NCBI GenBank assembly: GCA_950022295.1
Contig: OX465597.1
Span: forward strand, 181,100,516-181,164,515
Reading direction: 5' to 3'
Length of the DNA stretch: 64,000 bases
From: Bromus sterilis
Lineage: Eukaryota > Streptophyta > Magnoliopsida > Poales > Poaceae
Part shown: piece by piece, positions 10,505 to 23,528 of the stretch
Layout of the letters: the number at the start of each line of letters is the position of its first letter
Position numbering within the stretch: the first letter of the stretch is position 1
Position numbers and translations under genes: made by a program
The notes under the pieces: model-generated
Told to the model about the DNA's origin: nothing
What the model saw: the letters and a program-made list of their open reading frames with translations, nothing else
The model's database searches: none

Positions 10505-13500
10505 TGTAACACCCTCAGATCCAGTACAGTAATCACTACAGTGATTCCACTGTTAGTGATCATAACTGTTGATGATCAAGCCATGATCACCTTTGATCAT
10601 AGCTCTGTCAGATTCTCACCCTGATAAAAATTTCAAATTAGAGTGGACTATAGATTTGCTCCAAGGAATTTTGGGAGATTATCAACCCACTTGCAAATGG
10701 TTAAACCAAAACATCCTTAGTCATTTGAATAATCCTAACTCCATGATAGTTGTGAAACCAAATAGGGTTGGCTTATCCAAAATGGCCAGGAAATTTAAAA
10801 TGGAAATGAAAATCTTTGTTAAACCAAAATTTGTGGAACCTATTAATAAAATTGCCTAGCAATCAGGGGACATGATAATGTAGTAATGGATATTTTATTA
10901 AAGTGATTTAGTAATATTATGAAATAAAATAATTGCTTGGGGATTATTAAGTTGCCATGAAATTTTTAATAAACATATGGGAATTTTAAATGCACTAAAT
11001 ATTATGAGACCAATTTTATAAAATGCCTAAATAACAGTAAGCTATATTCAAAGTGAAATGGGATTTTATTACCATGTTTAAAAATGTTAAACAAATAAAA
11101 AAAGGAGCAAAATAATGCAATTGAATATGTTTTTATATAAAACAAAATGCAAATGAATTCATAAATGCCCCAAACTTTTTGTAGCACTGATATGGAGCAT
11201 AACACTAATTATGGAACCTATTACATATTTTACAAAATACAAAAGTATTTAAAATAAATAAACAGTAAGGAAAGAAAGAAAACAAAAAGGGGAAAAACAC
11301 AAAAAAATAACAAAACCCTAACCTACGCCGGTGGGCAAGGCCCCCTGGCCCAGCCCACCCCCAGCCCCGCTCTCCTCCCCAACCACTCCCCTGTTCTACC
11401 CCTCCCCCACGCACAGTCGGCCGAACAGGGGAGCAGGGCGCCCTGGCCACTGCCTGGCCGGCCCCCCTCACCTGCTCCCCCCTCCTCCATCACCTGCTCC
11501 CTCGAGGACGATAAGGCCAACGCCACCCACCCCTAAATCTCCCTCCCCCCACTTCCCCTCTCCCTCTTTCTCTCGCGCTCCATCACCGGACCAGGAGACC
11601 GCCGTGGGCGCGCCGCCGTCGTCCTCATGGCCCACGGCCTCGCCCCGCCGTTACCTCGCGTCTGGGAGCGTCAACGTCCCTGACTCCGTCGGCCTGCGGA
11701 CGGAATCGTCCTGCGAAGCACCACAACCACCGCCCCGGTCATCTTCCTCTCCGCCGGCCGTCGCCTCGTCTACGAAAAATTCGTCGCCTTCGAGTCTTCT
11801 CCGCGCAGGCTATGCTCACCTACAGCTGTGAGAAACCCCGCTAGAACCCCCGTTTTTGAGCTCGATTTCGATCTTTAGCTCGTGCTTCCGCCGTTACGCG
11901 CTCCGGCCGCCGCTCGGGTGGTCGCCGTCGAGGCGTCCAGCCACCTCGAGGAACCACATGGGCATCGGTGGATGAGGGAGGGCGCGGGCTACCATTTGGT
12001 AGTTCCAGCCGCCGCTCCCATGCCCCCGGCACGCCTCCGCCGTGGCTAGTGATGCCGGCGTCAAGCCGCCGGCCACTACCGTCGGGTCCAAGGCCGCTGG
12101 GTGTTAACCCCCCCCCGCTAGGTCTATGACACGCGGGCCCCACACCCTGCTAATTACGACTGGTTAGAATAAACAGAGAAATTCTCCTCTCTATTACACG
12201 TGGGCCCTGCCCATTTAAATAACCTTTCGTTAATTAAACCTGTTAATTAAAAGCCTGTGTCACTTACATCTAGGGCCCACCTGTAAGTAATTAATTAAAA
12301 AAAATAGAAATAGAATGTCCCACTGAGAAGTGGGCCCAGTGCCTATTTTGATTTATTAAAATGTTTTATAAATAAACAGAGGCTGACATGTGGAGCCCAC
12401 ATGTCAGCACTGTTGTGGATAAGGTTCTGGATAAGATTGGATTTATTAATAAAAGAAATTCCAGAAATAGTTTAAAAATGTTTAAAACTTTGAAATTCAA
12501 TATCTTTTAAACCGTAACTCAGATCAAAAACTTTATACATCAAAATTGATCAAAAAAATATAAAGAATACGAATACGCTATCCGTATGTCTACCATCCCC
12601 CTCTAACGTACCGAACATCGACATTCCCCCCCTTCGGGCCGTCTGTCAATAATTCCCGGTACCGATAAAAGTTGTCCGGATGAAAAACTTTTGTACACGA
12701 AAGTTACTCAGAACGGATCCACGATTACGAATACGTTACTCATACTCCCACCACACCCATCTAACATGCCAAACGTCGAACCGTCCCCCCCCCCTTCCGG
12801 ACCGTCTGTCCGATAAATTGTCTCGTACTGCTAAAGTACCCGGATGAATTTATTTCGAACACGAAAGTTGTTCGGAATAGATCAACTAACCCGGATACAC
12901 CACCCACACATGTGTCGGATGTCCATGACACCTCCGGCATGATATTCCCCCCCTCCGGACACCTTGTACGATAATCTCCCGGAGCTGGCCGTTCATCCCC
13001 GGATGAATTCCCGCTCCGAGCAACGTGCATTGCACTGCGTTAGAACACCGTGAGCATTTCATCTTTCATGTCATTCATCTGTTTGTATATGCTTGCTGTG
13101 TATTTACTGTTTCTTCCCCCCTTAATCTCCGGTAGACCCCGCTGCTGCCGTCGACTAAACCGCTGCTGAGTACGACTACGTCGTCGACGACCGTACCCCT
13201 ACCGTCGAGCTTCCAGGAAAGCAGAGCCATTCTCTTCCCCAGATATTGCCTATCTTTCCGTACTTTTCTTGCACTAGGCATTGTTACTCCTGCTGCTACG
13301 ATTACAATCCTACTCAATTGCATAGCCTGTTTTTGTCGCCCCTTGATGTACCTTCCTTTATCCCATGCTGCCTATTATTACTTATGCATTATTCAGCAGT
13401 AAACCCTGCGCATTATTAGCTAGGATTAGATAGCGGGCTGTGATCACTCTGGGAGTGATCGTGGAAATGATATATTACAACTGCAACAGGTACGGATCAA

Positions 13501-16500
13501 TGCAGACGCCTTAGGGAACCTACAATGGCGAGACTCTTCCGAGTCGCTTCGAGTTTGACTTACGAGTGGAATGGACTCGTATTTCACTCTCGTCGACTCA
13601 GTAGCGTAGCATCACCGAGATGATACGAGGTTTACCTCTTTAGTTCATTCCGCTGATGTCTCTGTCAAACCTCTTTAAGTGTGCCATCGAGGGTGATACC
13701 TCCTGGTTTCACTTAATGGTAGGAACTCGAACCAACTGGTGTCCTTAAAGGTAAGAAGTCGGGCGACCCAACGGTGCCCGCGAGTGGTATTGCGACGGGA
13801 CGACAGGAAGGGTACGACCAGTGTACCGGTGTGCTTGGCCCCTGATCGTTGGCCGTGAGAGTTACCAAACCACGAAAGTCGAGCTCCTCCAGGGGCACAC
13901 GCAAGACAAGGTAAGGAGACGGTTCACCTTGTTGGTAACCGTAGTGACTTGGTGGGACGACAGGGCAGGCACCGATGTACTGGTGGTCCTGGCCGCTGTC
14001 GTTGTCCGCGGGTCAGTTAAGTCGAGGCAACGATAACCGTTGTCACGCAGGTTAATTAAAATGCTAAATGGTTCAGTGAATGTCTTGAGTTGGCTATATG
14101 CCATGTACGCACTACCTACCCGTGGGAATTACGAGTTATGGGCTCCTCTGCTTCTTAGTGTCGTCCGAGGACTCTTCAGACGTCAGCAGTACCGCGGGCT
14201 GATTGCCGGAAAGTGCGCTGTCTTCTTGGCTCGAGCTGTGTTGTTTTTGTTACGGCTTCCTGGCCACCCACGCACCGTGCAGGAGTACATCAGGGTTTGG
14301 GTCCAAGGCCTTGAGTTCTTAGGATTTAGACCGGCGGATGGCCTCTGTGTTGAGTTTGAAAGATGGGCTATGAAGTGTCGGATAGCCTCGGTGGAGCGTT
14401 CCCTAACAAGGTTCCCGCCACCCTGGAGATCCGTGCGTGTAGCGTAACACAAGTGCACCCCTGCAGGGAAGATTAATCTATTCAAATAGCCGTGTCCACG
14501 GTAACAGGACGTTTTATGCTGAAGCTGGATCTTACCACTACAAACTATTATTATTAAACTGTATGGTTCCGGGTTTTCTTCCTCGCGGGGATGTCGAGGA
14601 GGTGAACTCGGAGGCATTGTTAATTATTACAACTTATTATTATACAATGCTGCAGCAACTTCTGCTGCATTGTTACTTTATGCTTTATATAAACTGTTGG
14701 CTGATTCTTACCTCATGCTGCAAGACATCGTCGAAAGATGCTAGTCTTCGATAGGCCTAGCTTCTTACCCTTGCTCTGGATTTCTATCTTACAGTCCACT
14801 ATATACAGCCTCTTCTTTCCGTTGATAGAATGCATAATGCTTAGTAGGGGACGTAAGACTCGCGGGTATACTAGATACTCACCCTGCTTTATTTCCTTTA
14901 CTGTTTTGCCTGATCGGCCGCTGCAGTCGACGTTGGAGTCCAGGAGTAGGAGATCCCCGATGTCGACCACCGCAATGTGAAGATCCCCGATGCCTTCTAC
15001 GACGTCGAGTTCCCCGTTGACCAGGAGTATCTTGGAGGTTCCTGTAAGGCCCCCGATGCGGTACTAACTCTAACTAGTCGCTTTCGCGTCCGGTCGGAGT
15101 TAGAAGCGCATCAAGCGCCACCGGCGCACGACACTCGCACTCGTGTCGCTGCCAGATTCTCGACAACAGGTATATAAGCATAACTCTATAAGAAAGGGAA
15201 ATACATATAGATAGATAAATAGAGCAGGGCATACAACGCCACTGTCTAATAATACAACATCATCATCAGTACATCTTATCAATACATCAAAACATCAAGC
15301 GGAAGCATAGTAGGGACCGAGTACGGTCAAGATCCAAATTTCCCTAGAGAGGGCTACACATAATTATCCACCAACGGGAACGTCTGAGCCCAACTATAGG
15401 ATCCTACTGGTCGGGGTACTCGTACTCGTCGTCATCCTCCGGGGGCACCTCCACGAAGTAACGTCCGGTGCTGGGGTCGAGGTAGTAGTCCACTGCAGCG
15501 GCCGATCAGGCAAAGCGGTAAAGACAGAAATGTAAACGGGGGTGAGAACATGTCATTACGGAATAACTAATGCTACAAGTAAGATAAAGACATAGACAGG
15601 TTGCAGCCGTACTAGCATATATGGTGGCTACACGTTCTATCGGGATAGGGATGAGATCCAAGAAGTTACGTTGACAACGTGTCATAAGTCGGCTATCCAC
15701 CTACTTACGCAAACATAACACAACCTCGTTTCTCTCTCGGTCCCCCTGGACGAAGAAAGACAGCTAAGGCACGCACACGGTTTGTCAATTTTATAGCATG
15801 ATTATAGTTGATGTTATTCTATGAACAAGGAGTAGGTCTCAAGTAGTCCATAACCGCGGACACGGCTTTTCGAAAAGATTTACCCTGCAGGGGTGTACCA
15901 ACTGTCCATTATAGACGTCGCATGTACGCCCAGTTTCCACTTGGCTAGGTAAGCGCCTGAAACTCCGGAACGTCAGAGTCCCTCTAACTAACAATGCACA
16001 ACTTCGGGTGGCCCCCGGTGAGTCGACACCCAACTCAAAAGCTGGCCACGCTCTCGAATCGGTCTCTACCGTCTGTCGCAGGTTTGGATAACCGGTTAGT
16101 TCTCTTATGAGACCGGGTCCTCAGCCGGACAAAGTGGGCCAGCCAAGAAACTATGTCCTCCTGGCCCTGGTTTGGTTTGGAAACAACTGGGGATCCAACT
16201 AGCACACACACATTGCAAAAGTAAAACAGCTCGGGCCACCACTAGAATGTACGAGGCTAGGTAGGTAATACAAGGGGGCCCCATAAAACCCCACACACGA
16301 TTAGGCACGCTCGTCAAGAAACACAATACCCGGAACTCGGGTCCTAGGTGACTCAAATGGAACAAAGCACCAGACGGGAATAGTCCAGCCTTCCACCTTT
16401 CGTCAAATATAAAATTAACATAATTTAACAATAATAATAAATATCAACCAACCTCTTTTATAGCATGATATCCCAACCATAAATATATAAGGTAAGCAGC

Positions 16501-19500
16501 AAGTTTTCTATCCAAACTAGGCAATGGTTGAGCAGCAGTAACCTAGCAGTACAAGGGTTTGCTGGGATGTGGGGACCATGGCTGTATAGTTTAAACATGG
16601 CATATAAGGTAGATAGGATCAAGCAACAACGTTCTAGATCTACAGCTAGGCATGAGCAGAAAGTTATAAAGTAATGACACAGATCTCCCCCTTGCCTGGT
16701 AAGGTAGTCGAAGCAGCACTCACGGTACCCTCGTGCTCGGTGTCGGACAACTCCACGTAAGTCTCCTCGTCAGTCTTGGGTGCTAACGTAAGATACCGGC
16801 AAGGAAAACACACAAGTAAGCAACGGATGCAAACTCAAACAAGGATGGCATGTTCAAGTTTTATTTACATGATGTGACCCTGTCTAGTCAACTTTAAATG
16901 AAGGTGGTGACGACAAGTCATCAACTTCATGTGCATTTATTTACATTGTAATGGCTTTGGTCTAAGCCTTAATTTAGGTGCAAGTAGCATGATAGCATGA
17001 CATGAACAACAAAGCATTACAAGAATTTAAATAACATGAAAGTAAAACAATGATTCCGGAGACGGAGTAGTGTCGGTGAAATTGACACACAGGAAGGAGC
17101 AACAAAGGTTTGAGGCCAGCCACTGTGCATATGACAATATGCTAGGGGCTGACTTGAAGAAAGAAGATGACTTGGAACAGACTTGAAAAGATCAGATGAA
17201 CAACATTTCAAATGCACTAAAGTTGACATGTTGCAGGCAGACAGATCTGAAAGCTTCTGAACCAGGTGATCACACCTTGTCTCAAGAGTTGCACAACACA
17301 TCATGAAAACATCACTGCTGAAATCCTTGCAGAAAAGCACCCCAAAAACATATATGATATGTCTCAATTTGAATTTGTAAGGGCAGTTGCAAATTCAACT
17401 AAAGTTCAGGGGGCTGAGTGCAAAATTGCACCACATGAATTTTGAAAAAGGTTCAGATGATGAAATCATCATCACCATGCTACTCCTTGTGCAAATCTAC
17501 CCTAAAACCATATATGGCATGGGCAACTTAGAATTTGAACCAATTTACAAAAACAAAGAAAAGAAAGAGGGGCTTATTTGCAAAATGACCACACTTCAAT
17601 TTTTAGAAGGGGCCAGATGCAAAAATGGACCTCACCATGGGGTTTAGTATCTCAAGCTACCCCAAAAACATATAAGGCATGCCCATGAATGCAAAAGTTG
17701 TTCAAAACAGATTTGAATTTGGATGCAAATTCAAATTTGAATTTAAACAGAAAAGAAATCAACGAAAAAGAAAAGAAATAAAAAAAAGAAAAGGAGTCAG
17801 CCTCCATGGACTGCTCTCGGGCGAATCCGGCCCACATCGCCTCCCTGGCCCATACTGGGCTCAGCCCACGCGCCCTGGGTTGCTGGCAAGCGGGTCCCAG
17901 GCGTCAGCCACACAAATAAATCAAAAAATGGGGGGGGGGCGACTGGGACTCGAACCCACGACGCAGCGCTCGTCTCCACAGCTCGCTACCATTACGCCAC
18001 GACTCGATTGCTTAACAACAATGCGGCAGCAGCAAGGTAACTTAACTCCAGGTGGTTAACTGAACTTCGAGCACCCCTGACAGACACATGCGACAGGGAA
18101 CGACGGTGAGGCTCTCGTCGCCGTCGAGGCGTCTCCGGCAGATCTGCCTAGCGCAAAGGAGAGAGGGCACCACCACGAACACGTGGCTGTCTCGTGGGTG
18201 AACGAAACCCAACGGAGAGGACGCTAGGTTCCTCTGAAGACGACGGCGCGTCACTTCACTTCTGACAGAAGGTTCAGACGGCGGCGACAGGCCAGGTTCC
18301 GGCGAAGCTAGCCACGGCCACAGGGCTCCTCCGGCGGCACGGCGAGCAGCTACAGCCTCCTGGCACAATCTTCGACCACCCCACACCCCGAGCTCATGCC
18401 GGAGCACACGGAACAGACGCCAGCCTCACCGGAACATCTCACGGCTGCGGATTTGAACCCATGTTCAGAGCACCTACACGCAGGCGCCCAAAGGCTAGTC
18501 CTTTGAGGCCATGAGCGCGACCTGGACGTGTCAAGAGCGCGTATAAACACGCCTTGACGATGCCTTGTCCACAGTGACCACGGACTCTGCACCGGTGACG
18601 AGCCGAGCGGCAGGCCACCTACTGCTAACGCGGACGAGCAACTACACGCATCTACGGGAAAAGCTGAGGGCTTGAGCTCACCTCGTGGGTCACGTAGCGC
18701 GCCCCAGCCCCACTGTAGAGGAAGAAGATGTCGTCATCGGCGTCGAGGAAGAAGACGGCCCGCGGCGGGGATGCGCGGGGACGTCCTGCTCCTCCTGGCA
18801 CGCTCCTGAAGGGAAGAACGCACACACAAGGTCACCACGACGGCGTGAAGCCAAGGAATTGGAGAAAGACCACGAGGCGGCGGCGAATTGGTCGGAACCT
18901 CACCGGAACAGAGCGGAAACAGGACGGAGGGGGAAACCTCTCCCGGCGGCGGCGAGGGGGAAATCGCTGGGGGAACGGAACCCTAGGGGGTTCGTGCGGC
19001 TCTAGGAGGCGGCTTATATGGAGGGGCGGCCTCCAGCCACGTCGGCAGGCGTCGACGTCGATGCCCGCCCGCCGGTGTGAGAGAAGAGGGGGAGGGGGGC
19101 CTCTCCACGGTGGAAAGGCGACGAGTCCCCTCCCTTGGATCTTGATCGGGCGACCAGGAAGCCTCCCGCGTACCGTTTCGCTGGCGGAGGCCCAGGTGGG
19201 CTGCGGAGCTGCGGGTTGCTGGGCTGGGGCCCCAGCAAGGCTTGGAGAAAAGAGGGAAAAGGGGCTGCTGGGTCCTTTTTCCATTTACAAAAAACAGAAA
19301 AAGGAAAAGGGTTAATTCTAGATTAAATACAAGTGCAAAATTCACATAAAAATATGTAGAATTATCCTTGCATTATTCCTTAATTTCTAAAAATGGTTTG
19401 GGCATTTTTGGCAACAACAAAAGTGTGAGCTCATTTTGAATTTCAAATCCACTTTGAACAAGAGCTTCTGTTTTTGATGAAGGCAAAAATACATTGAGGG

Positions 19501-20049
19501 TTTTAAAACCCTTGCAAAGGCAAAAGAAATGGCTTGGCCAAAATTGGGATCAAGAAGAGTGAGCATGTGGCAAGGAAAATTCCATGACTGCCCTTCTTGA
19601 ACCACTTTGGATGCAAAAGAAAACAACCCAACATGACTCCAATCTCAATGCCAATTTAAATCATCACATGAAATTACATAGAAATTCACGATGCCAAGTT
19701 ACAAGTCCAACAGAGGAAGTAAATTACATGGTGTTTGCTAGCTTGCTACATGTGGGCTGTTACAGTTCCCAGGCAGGAGGCCTCGCCTTTTCGATCGTTG
19801 TTGATATTTGTGCTAGCCTTCTTAAGGCAACCTTGTATTTTGTGTCTGTACTCAGATACTATTGCTTCCGCTAACTTTGTGCTTGAGAGCTATTATATTC
19901 GAGCCCTCGTGGCCCCTGGCTTGTATTAAACAACTTGTATTATTTTATTTGTAGAGTTGTGTTGTGATATCTCCGCATGAGTCCCTGATCTCGATCGTGT
20001 ACCTTGCGTGTATGGTTACTGTACACGGCTTGATTTTGGGGGCGTCACA
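10505..20049 (+). repeat. 3' LTR of element E, split by solo LTR I
   Basis: The LTR starts TGTAACACC at 10505, breaks at 15042, resumes at 19770 with CAGGCAGGAGG and ends GGGGGCGTCACA at 20049. The two pieces add up to about 4.82 kb, close to the 5' copy. The break carries a GTTCC duplication left by solo LTR I. Confidence 0.95.
15043..19764 (-). mobile_element. Solo LTR I (4.7 kb), related to E's LTR but in reverse orientation
   Basis: It is bounded by TG and CA ends with a perfect 5-bp TSD, GTTCC, at 15038-15042 and 19765-19769. Read on the minus strand it begins TGTAACAGCCC, like the E LTR (TGTAACACCC). It also shares blocks with E such as GCCTGATCGGCCGCTGCAG (reverse of 15492-15510) and the CACCCCTGCAGGG block (reverse of 15885-15897). 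It is a divergent member of the same LTR group. No internal domain or second LTR is present, so it is a solo LTR formed by LTR-LTR recombination. A degenerate tRNA-like stretch lies at 17946-17999 on the minus strand. No coding frame is convincing. Confidence 0.85.
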
Positions 20050-20054
20050 GTGCG

Positions 20055-21069
20055 TGAGACGCGTCAATTCACGCGTGTTTCCAACGCGCGTATCGGAAAC
20101 TCAACCAGCGCCTGCCTCACGCCACATCGGTCATCATTATGACCGGTCATGAAGACGTGACGGTTCACTGGCGAGGCATCCCTGACAGCCATCAAACAGA
20201 GGCATCGTTATCCTGAGAAGCGGCGAAGAAAACCAACAGACATCAAGGCTCATAGATTCCATCTTTCAGATCTTTTTCCCGATGAAGAAAAACATCTTAC
20301 TCCCATCGGGAGAGTACAACATATCAGTCCCGTGTGCTCCCTCACCTAAAAGTCAGCAATGTGCTCGAGTGACCACTCGCACTCACGAGATTCTCGGGTG
20401 CTCCCTCAACCCGACGCAAGACAAACATGCATTCGCCAAGATCATACGGCGCTAAGAGTCTCAGGTGCTCCCTCACCTCAAGAACCGAAATGGCATTCGA
20501 GTAACTACTCGCGAAAAAACCCCCGTCTAAGCACTCGAAACAAGCTCCACGGATGAATGAGTGAACAGCTCGCTTGATGTTTTGTTCCAAGCGGGTGCAA
20601 TGCTATAAGGCTCCGCGTCTCAAAAACACACATTCCTGGAACACGATACACTGTGCCCAGATGCCACGCAAGATTACCGTGTAGGTAAGACCCTGCTGCG
20701 AAGTTCGGCCGGGATGGGACTTGCCGAAGAGCGATTTCACTTCCAACCTTTTCCATGCGCTGCGCATGATAGAAAAAGCCGGGCGGACGCGCCTTAGGCT
20801 ACACACATTACTGGCGGCAAATGAACACCGTAAGGCCTAAAGCGGCAGGACTTTTGCTCGACCCCAGTGTTCCTAGCTCACGTCGAGGGACGTGGGTTTG
20901 ATTGGGCTACTGCGGTATTTGCCCTAGTGCAATTCACCAAGGCTCGACCAGTCGAGTCCTTGGGCCCTTTCAGCTTAGCATCCCTCGAAACAGGTTTTGT
21001 CATGGCCACCAGACTGCAAGCGACCCGCGGATCTACAGCGCATACCAATAACCGACAAATGAATGAACT
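20055..21069 (+). other. Non-coding 3' internal region of element F after the E insertion
   Basis: This continues F from 4204 after the GTGCG duplication. It contains CTCCCATCGGGAG near 20300, as in F's left part. The motif GGTGCTCCCTCA recurs about every 55-75 bp between 20330 and 20480, a loose short repeat. No coding frame is convincing. It would have been the distal upstream region of the antisense ORF before E inserted. Confidence 0.65.
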
Positions 21070-21081
21070 CTCGGGGGCTAC
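21070..21081 (+). other. Polypurine tract of element F
   Basis: CTCGGGGGCTA lies directly before the 3' LTR. It has the same core as each unit of the tandem array at 1931-2602. Confidence 0.7.
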
Positions 21082-21519
21082 TGACGAGGGGGTGACCCCA
21101 CGACTCCTACGAATAAACCTACCTGGTGTCCCTGAAGATAGAAGGCCCATGAAGATACAACCTCGGCCCGCTAATTGGCACCGACGTAGGAGTCTGCGAC
21201 TAACAAGGAAGGTGCAAGAACCTGTCGTATGGAGCAAGCTAGGGTTAGGAAAGCTTACCTGTAAACGTAGGAGAACTCCCCGAGACCTAGCCTAGTATAT
21301 AAGGGCTAGGAGGGGCGAAGAAAAGGACGACCAATATCATCTGTAACCCTAGCCTTGAGCGCTCCAGCCTTAGCATCCACTGTAATCGCATCTCTCCCAT
21401 CAATAATATCGAGCAGGAGCGTGCCTTCCTGTTTGCCGACGAGCTATCGTCCAACATGTGCCTCTCATGACTAACCCAGGGTCCCTGACCATGGGATTTG
21501 CCGGGGTTGATCCCCGTCA
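21082..21519 (+). repeat. 3' LTR of element F (438 bp)
   Basis: It begins TGACGAGGGGG and ends CCCCGTCA, giving inverted TGACG/CGTCA termini. It contains a TATA box at 21296-21302 and a short transcribed-looking R/U5 region. Minus-strand gag sequence of element G abuts it on the right. The 5' partner is outside the window. Confidence 0.8.
21296..21302 (+). promoter_or_regulatory. TATA box in the LTR of element F
   Basis: TATATAA is followed by GGGCTAGG and lies about 215 bp into the LTR, a normal place for the U3 core promoter. Confidence 0.6.
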
Positions 21520-23422
21520 GTACCTTTATAATCACTAAAGATAGGAGTTATAACATCATCATAGTAGATAAGAGCATTATCATTGCTAGAAACTATATTT
21601 GTAAACATGTTGTCTTTATTCTTACTAGCAAAAGAATTATCAATTACCACATCACTAATGGGTATAAGACTTGCAATCCTATCATCCCCAAGCTTAGAGC
21701 TTTCCATATCATCACTCTCAGAGTTAGTACCAAAAATATTTTCAAGATCATAAGTAGCATTATCATCATTTCCCAATCACAAAAAGTAACATGCATATCA
21801 TAATCAAAATCATCTTCAATAGTGCCTACGGACTTAACATTAGGATAATAATGAATGCAATCAAGCTCACCGTCCTCCAAAAATTTCTGCCGGTTAGGAT
21901 AAAAATTGATGCAAGGAATATGCTCAGGCCAGGTTGATACCCATTCTTCTTCCCTCTTGCTCCTCTTTCTCCTCCTCTTCTTTTTCTTCTTATTTACATT
22001 AGGAGGGAGTGGTTGGAGATGAAGCTTCTCCACATATCCTGGTTTATCATTAGAAACAATAGGGGAAACTTGGGAGAAACTCTCCTTTTTATTAGTAGAG
22101 ATATAAGAGACATTTTTATACTTTGGTAAAGTTCCCTCCTTTCTAATCTTACTTATGTAATCGTTTTCATGGAAATTAACAACACAATAGAGATGGCAAT
22201 TTTGCAAAGTGTTGCTAATTCCTAAGGCATTAAAATTTAGCCAAGAAGTCTTTTCTGATAACTCTTCACACATAAAAAATAACATAAGTTCATCATAAAG
22301 ATCAGAAGTGATCATGTTATCACACAACTGATTAACAGTTATGCTTTGAAAGTTCATGCATTGAAAATTAAAGTGACCATCTATGCAGCAAAGTTCACAA
22401 GTAAAAGGATAAAGGTCACACAATTCTCTAGCAATTTCATTTAAATATTTGACCCAAGTGATTGTTCTTTCATGCTTATGTTGCTTACAATACTTCTCTT
22501 CTTCAATCATAGGCCTTTCACAAGGTCTATCCACTGCACAAAAATTAACATGCTTATATAAAACTTCATTTTAAGGAATTGGATCATGCATCTCTTTAAA
22601 AGGTTCATGATGCTTGATCCAATTCTCCTTAGGAATATTAAGATGTGAATCAAAAGATTTGAGGAAATCAACAAGGAGTTGAGAATCAAGCCCAAACTTA
22701 GCACTAAACTTATTAAAACTTGCAGTTTCAACAAAGGACTTAATGCAATCATACTCATAATTTATACCTGACTCTTTACCTTTGTCGATCTCCCAATCTT
22801 TAGTATTGCGTTGAAATCTTTCAAGGAGTTCCCATTTAGCACCAATCTTTTCGTTTGTGAAAGAACCCATAGAGGAAGCATTGAGCAAGTCTCTATCCTG
22901 TCGAGAGAGCCTTGCATAAAAATTAGTAATAATTATATCTTTCGGGAGCCCATGGTTAGGACATTCTAGAATTAAAGTTTTCAGTCTCCCCCAAGCTTGA
23001 GCTATGCTCTCTCCGTCGTGAGGATACAAATTATAAATATAATTCCTATTCTCATGAACTTCATGAAGAGGATAAAACTTGGAGTAAAAGAGAGACTGGA
23101 TCTCTTCCCAATCCCGTAGGTGAGAATCATCTAATAGCCTATACCATTCCAATGCTTTTCCTTTCAGTGAAAAGGAAAATAATTTCTTCATGACTTCACC
23201 TCTTGTCAAACCTAAAATCTTAAATAACTCACAAAGTTATGTAAGTTTCAACAAATGAATACTAGGATTGACTGTCCCATCATAACAATCATTAATAATT
23301 ATTTCAACTATTCCAAGTGGTATTTTGAACGGGATACATTCAGTATGTGGAGGAGACTTCTCTACCACGGGCGTGGTAAAGCGGCCTTCCCCAAAGAACG
23401 AACTAAGAGTGCAGTTTTCCAT
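21520..23422 (-). pseudogene. gag: gag of element G, broken and truncated
   Basis: The start MENCTLSS at 23422 follows the primer site by about 80 bases. The gag core matches element A's gag (KGKALEWYRLL, FYSKFYPLHEV, DGESIAQAWGRL, NFYARLSRQDRD). In-frame stops lie at 23237-23239 and 22571-22573. A CCHC zinc knuckle, CELCCIDGHFNFQC, sits at 22358-22399, and a Lys/Arg-rich block (KKKKKRRRKRSKR) lies further on. A frame change near 21780 leads to an acidic Ser/Asp-rich stretch, which is cut off by F's LTR. Gag would form the particle and bind RNA, but this copy cannot make a full protein. Confidence 0.85.
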
Positions 23423-23500
23423 AACCATAACTAGTGAAAATAAAAACAAGAAACGAAAATATTTAATTGCAAGATCTAAAGATATACCTTCAAACCTTAC

Positions 23501-23519
23501 TTTCCCGGCAACGGCGCCA
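23501..23519 (-). other. Primer binding site of element G (Asp-tRNA type)
   Basis: The minus strand reads TGGCGCCGTTGCCGGGAAA, the Athila-type primer site, ten bases inside the LTR end. Confidence 0.9.
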
Positions 23520-23528
23520 GAAATAGCT

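Larger units (their letters stand above)
4205..20049 (+). mobile_element. Element E: non-coding large retrotransposon derivative with 4.8-kb LTRs
   Basis: The element has TG...CA termini, a 5-bp TSD (GTGCG at 4200-4204 and 20050-20054), two closely similar LTRs of about 4.8 kb and only 1.5 kb of internal DNA. The primer site matches initiator Met-tRNA. There is no gag or pol. This fits the non-autonomous LARD class described from barley and relatives. The sequence just before the 3' LTR (GGGACGAGAATTC, then GTGGTGGAGA) resembles the end of Tekay/Del chromoviruses, a possible parent lineage. The 3' LTR carries the solo LTR I. Without I, E would be about 11 kb. Confidence 0.9.
1..21519 (+). mobile_element. 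Element F: Tat-lineage Ty3 LTR retrotransposon, 3' part, split by element E
   Basis: This is the 3' half of a Ty3-type element. It begins inside pol at the window edge and ends with the 3' LTR at 21519. Element E interrupts it from 4205 to 20049, and GTGCG is duplicated at 4200-4204 and 20050-20054. The order pol, tandem repeats, antisense ORF, polypurine tract, LTR is typical of Tat/Retand elements. So is the second RNase H domain directly before integrase. F itself lies inside the minus-strand element G, whose gag sequence resumes at 21520. The 5' half and 5' LTR are outside the window, so F's own TSD cannot be tested. Confidence 0.85.

Noticed and set aside
4205..15042. Apparent 4.5-kb segmental duplication of 4205-8700 at 10505-15040
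   Set aside because: The two copies have TG...CA ends, a primer site after the first, a purine tract before the second and a shared 5-bp TSD, so they are LTRs of one element.
17946..17999. tRNA gene on the minus strand
   Set aside because: Box A and B patterns fit, but the acceptor stem does not pair and the anticodon arm is not canonical. Treated only as tRNA-like.
18042..19315. Several ORFs of 80-195 codons in solo LTR I
   Set aside because: Overlapping frames on both strands in GC-rich sequence, with no recognisable domain.
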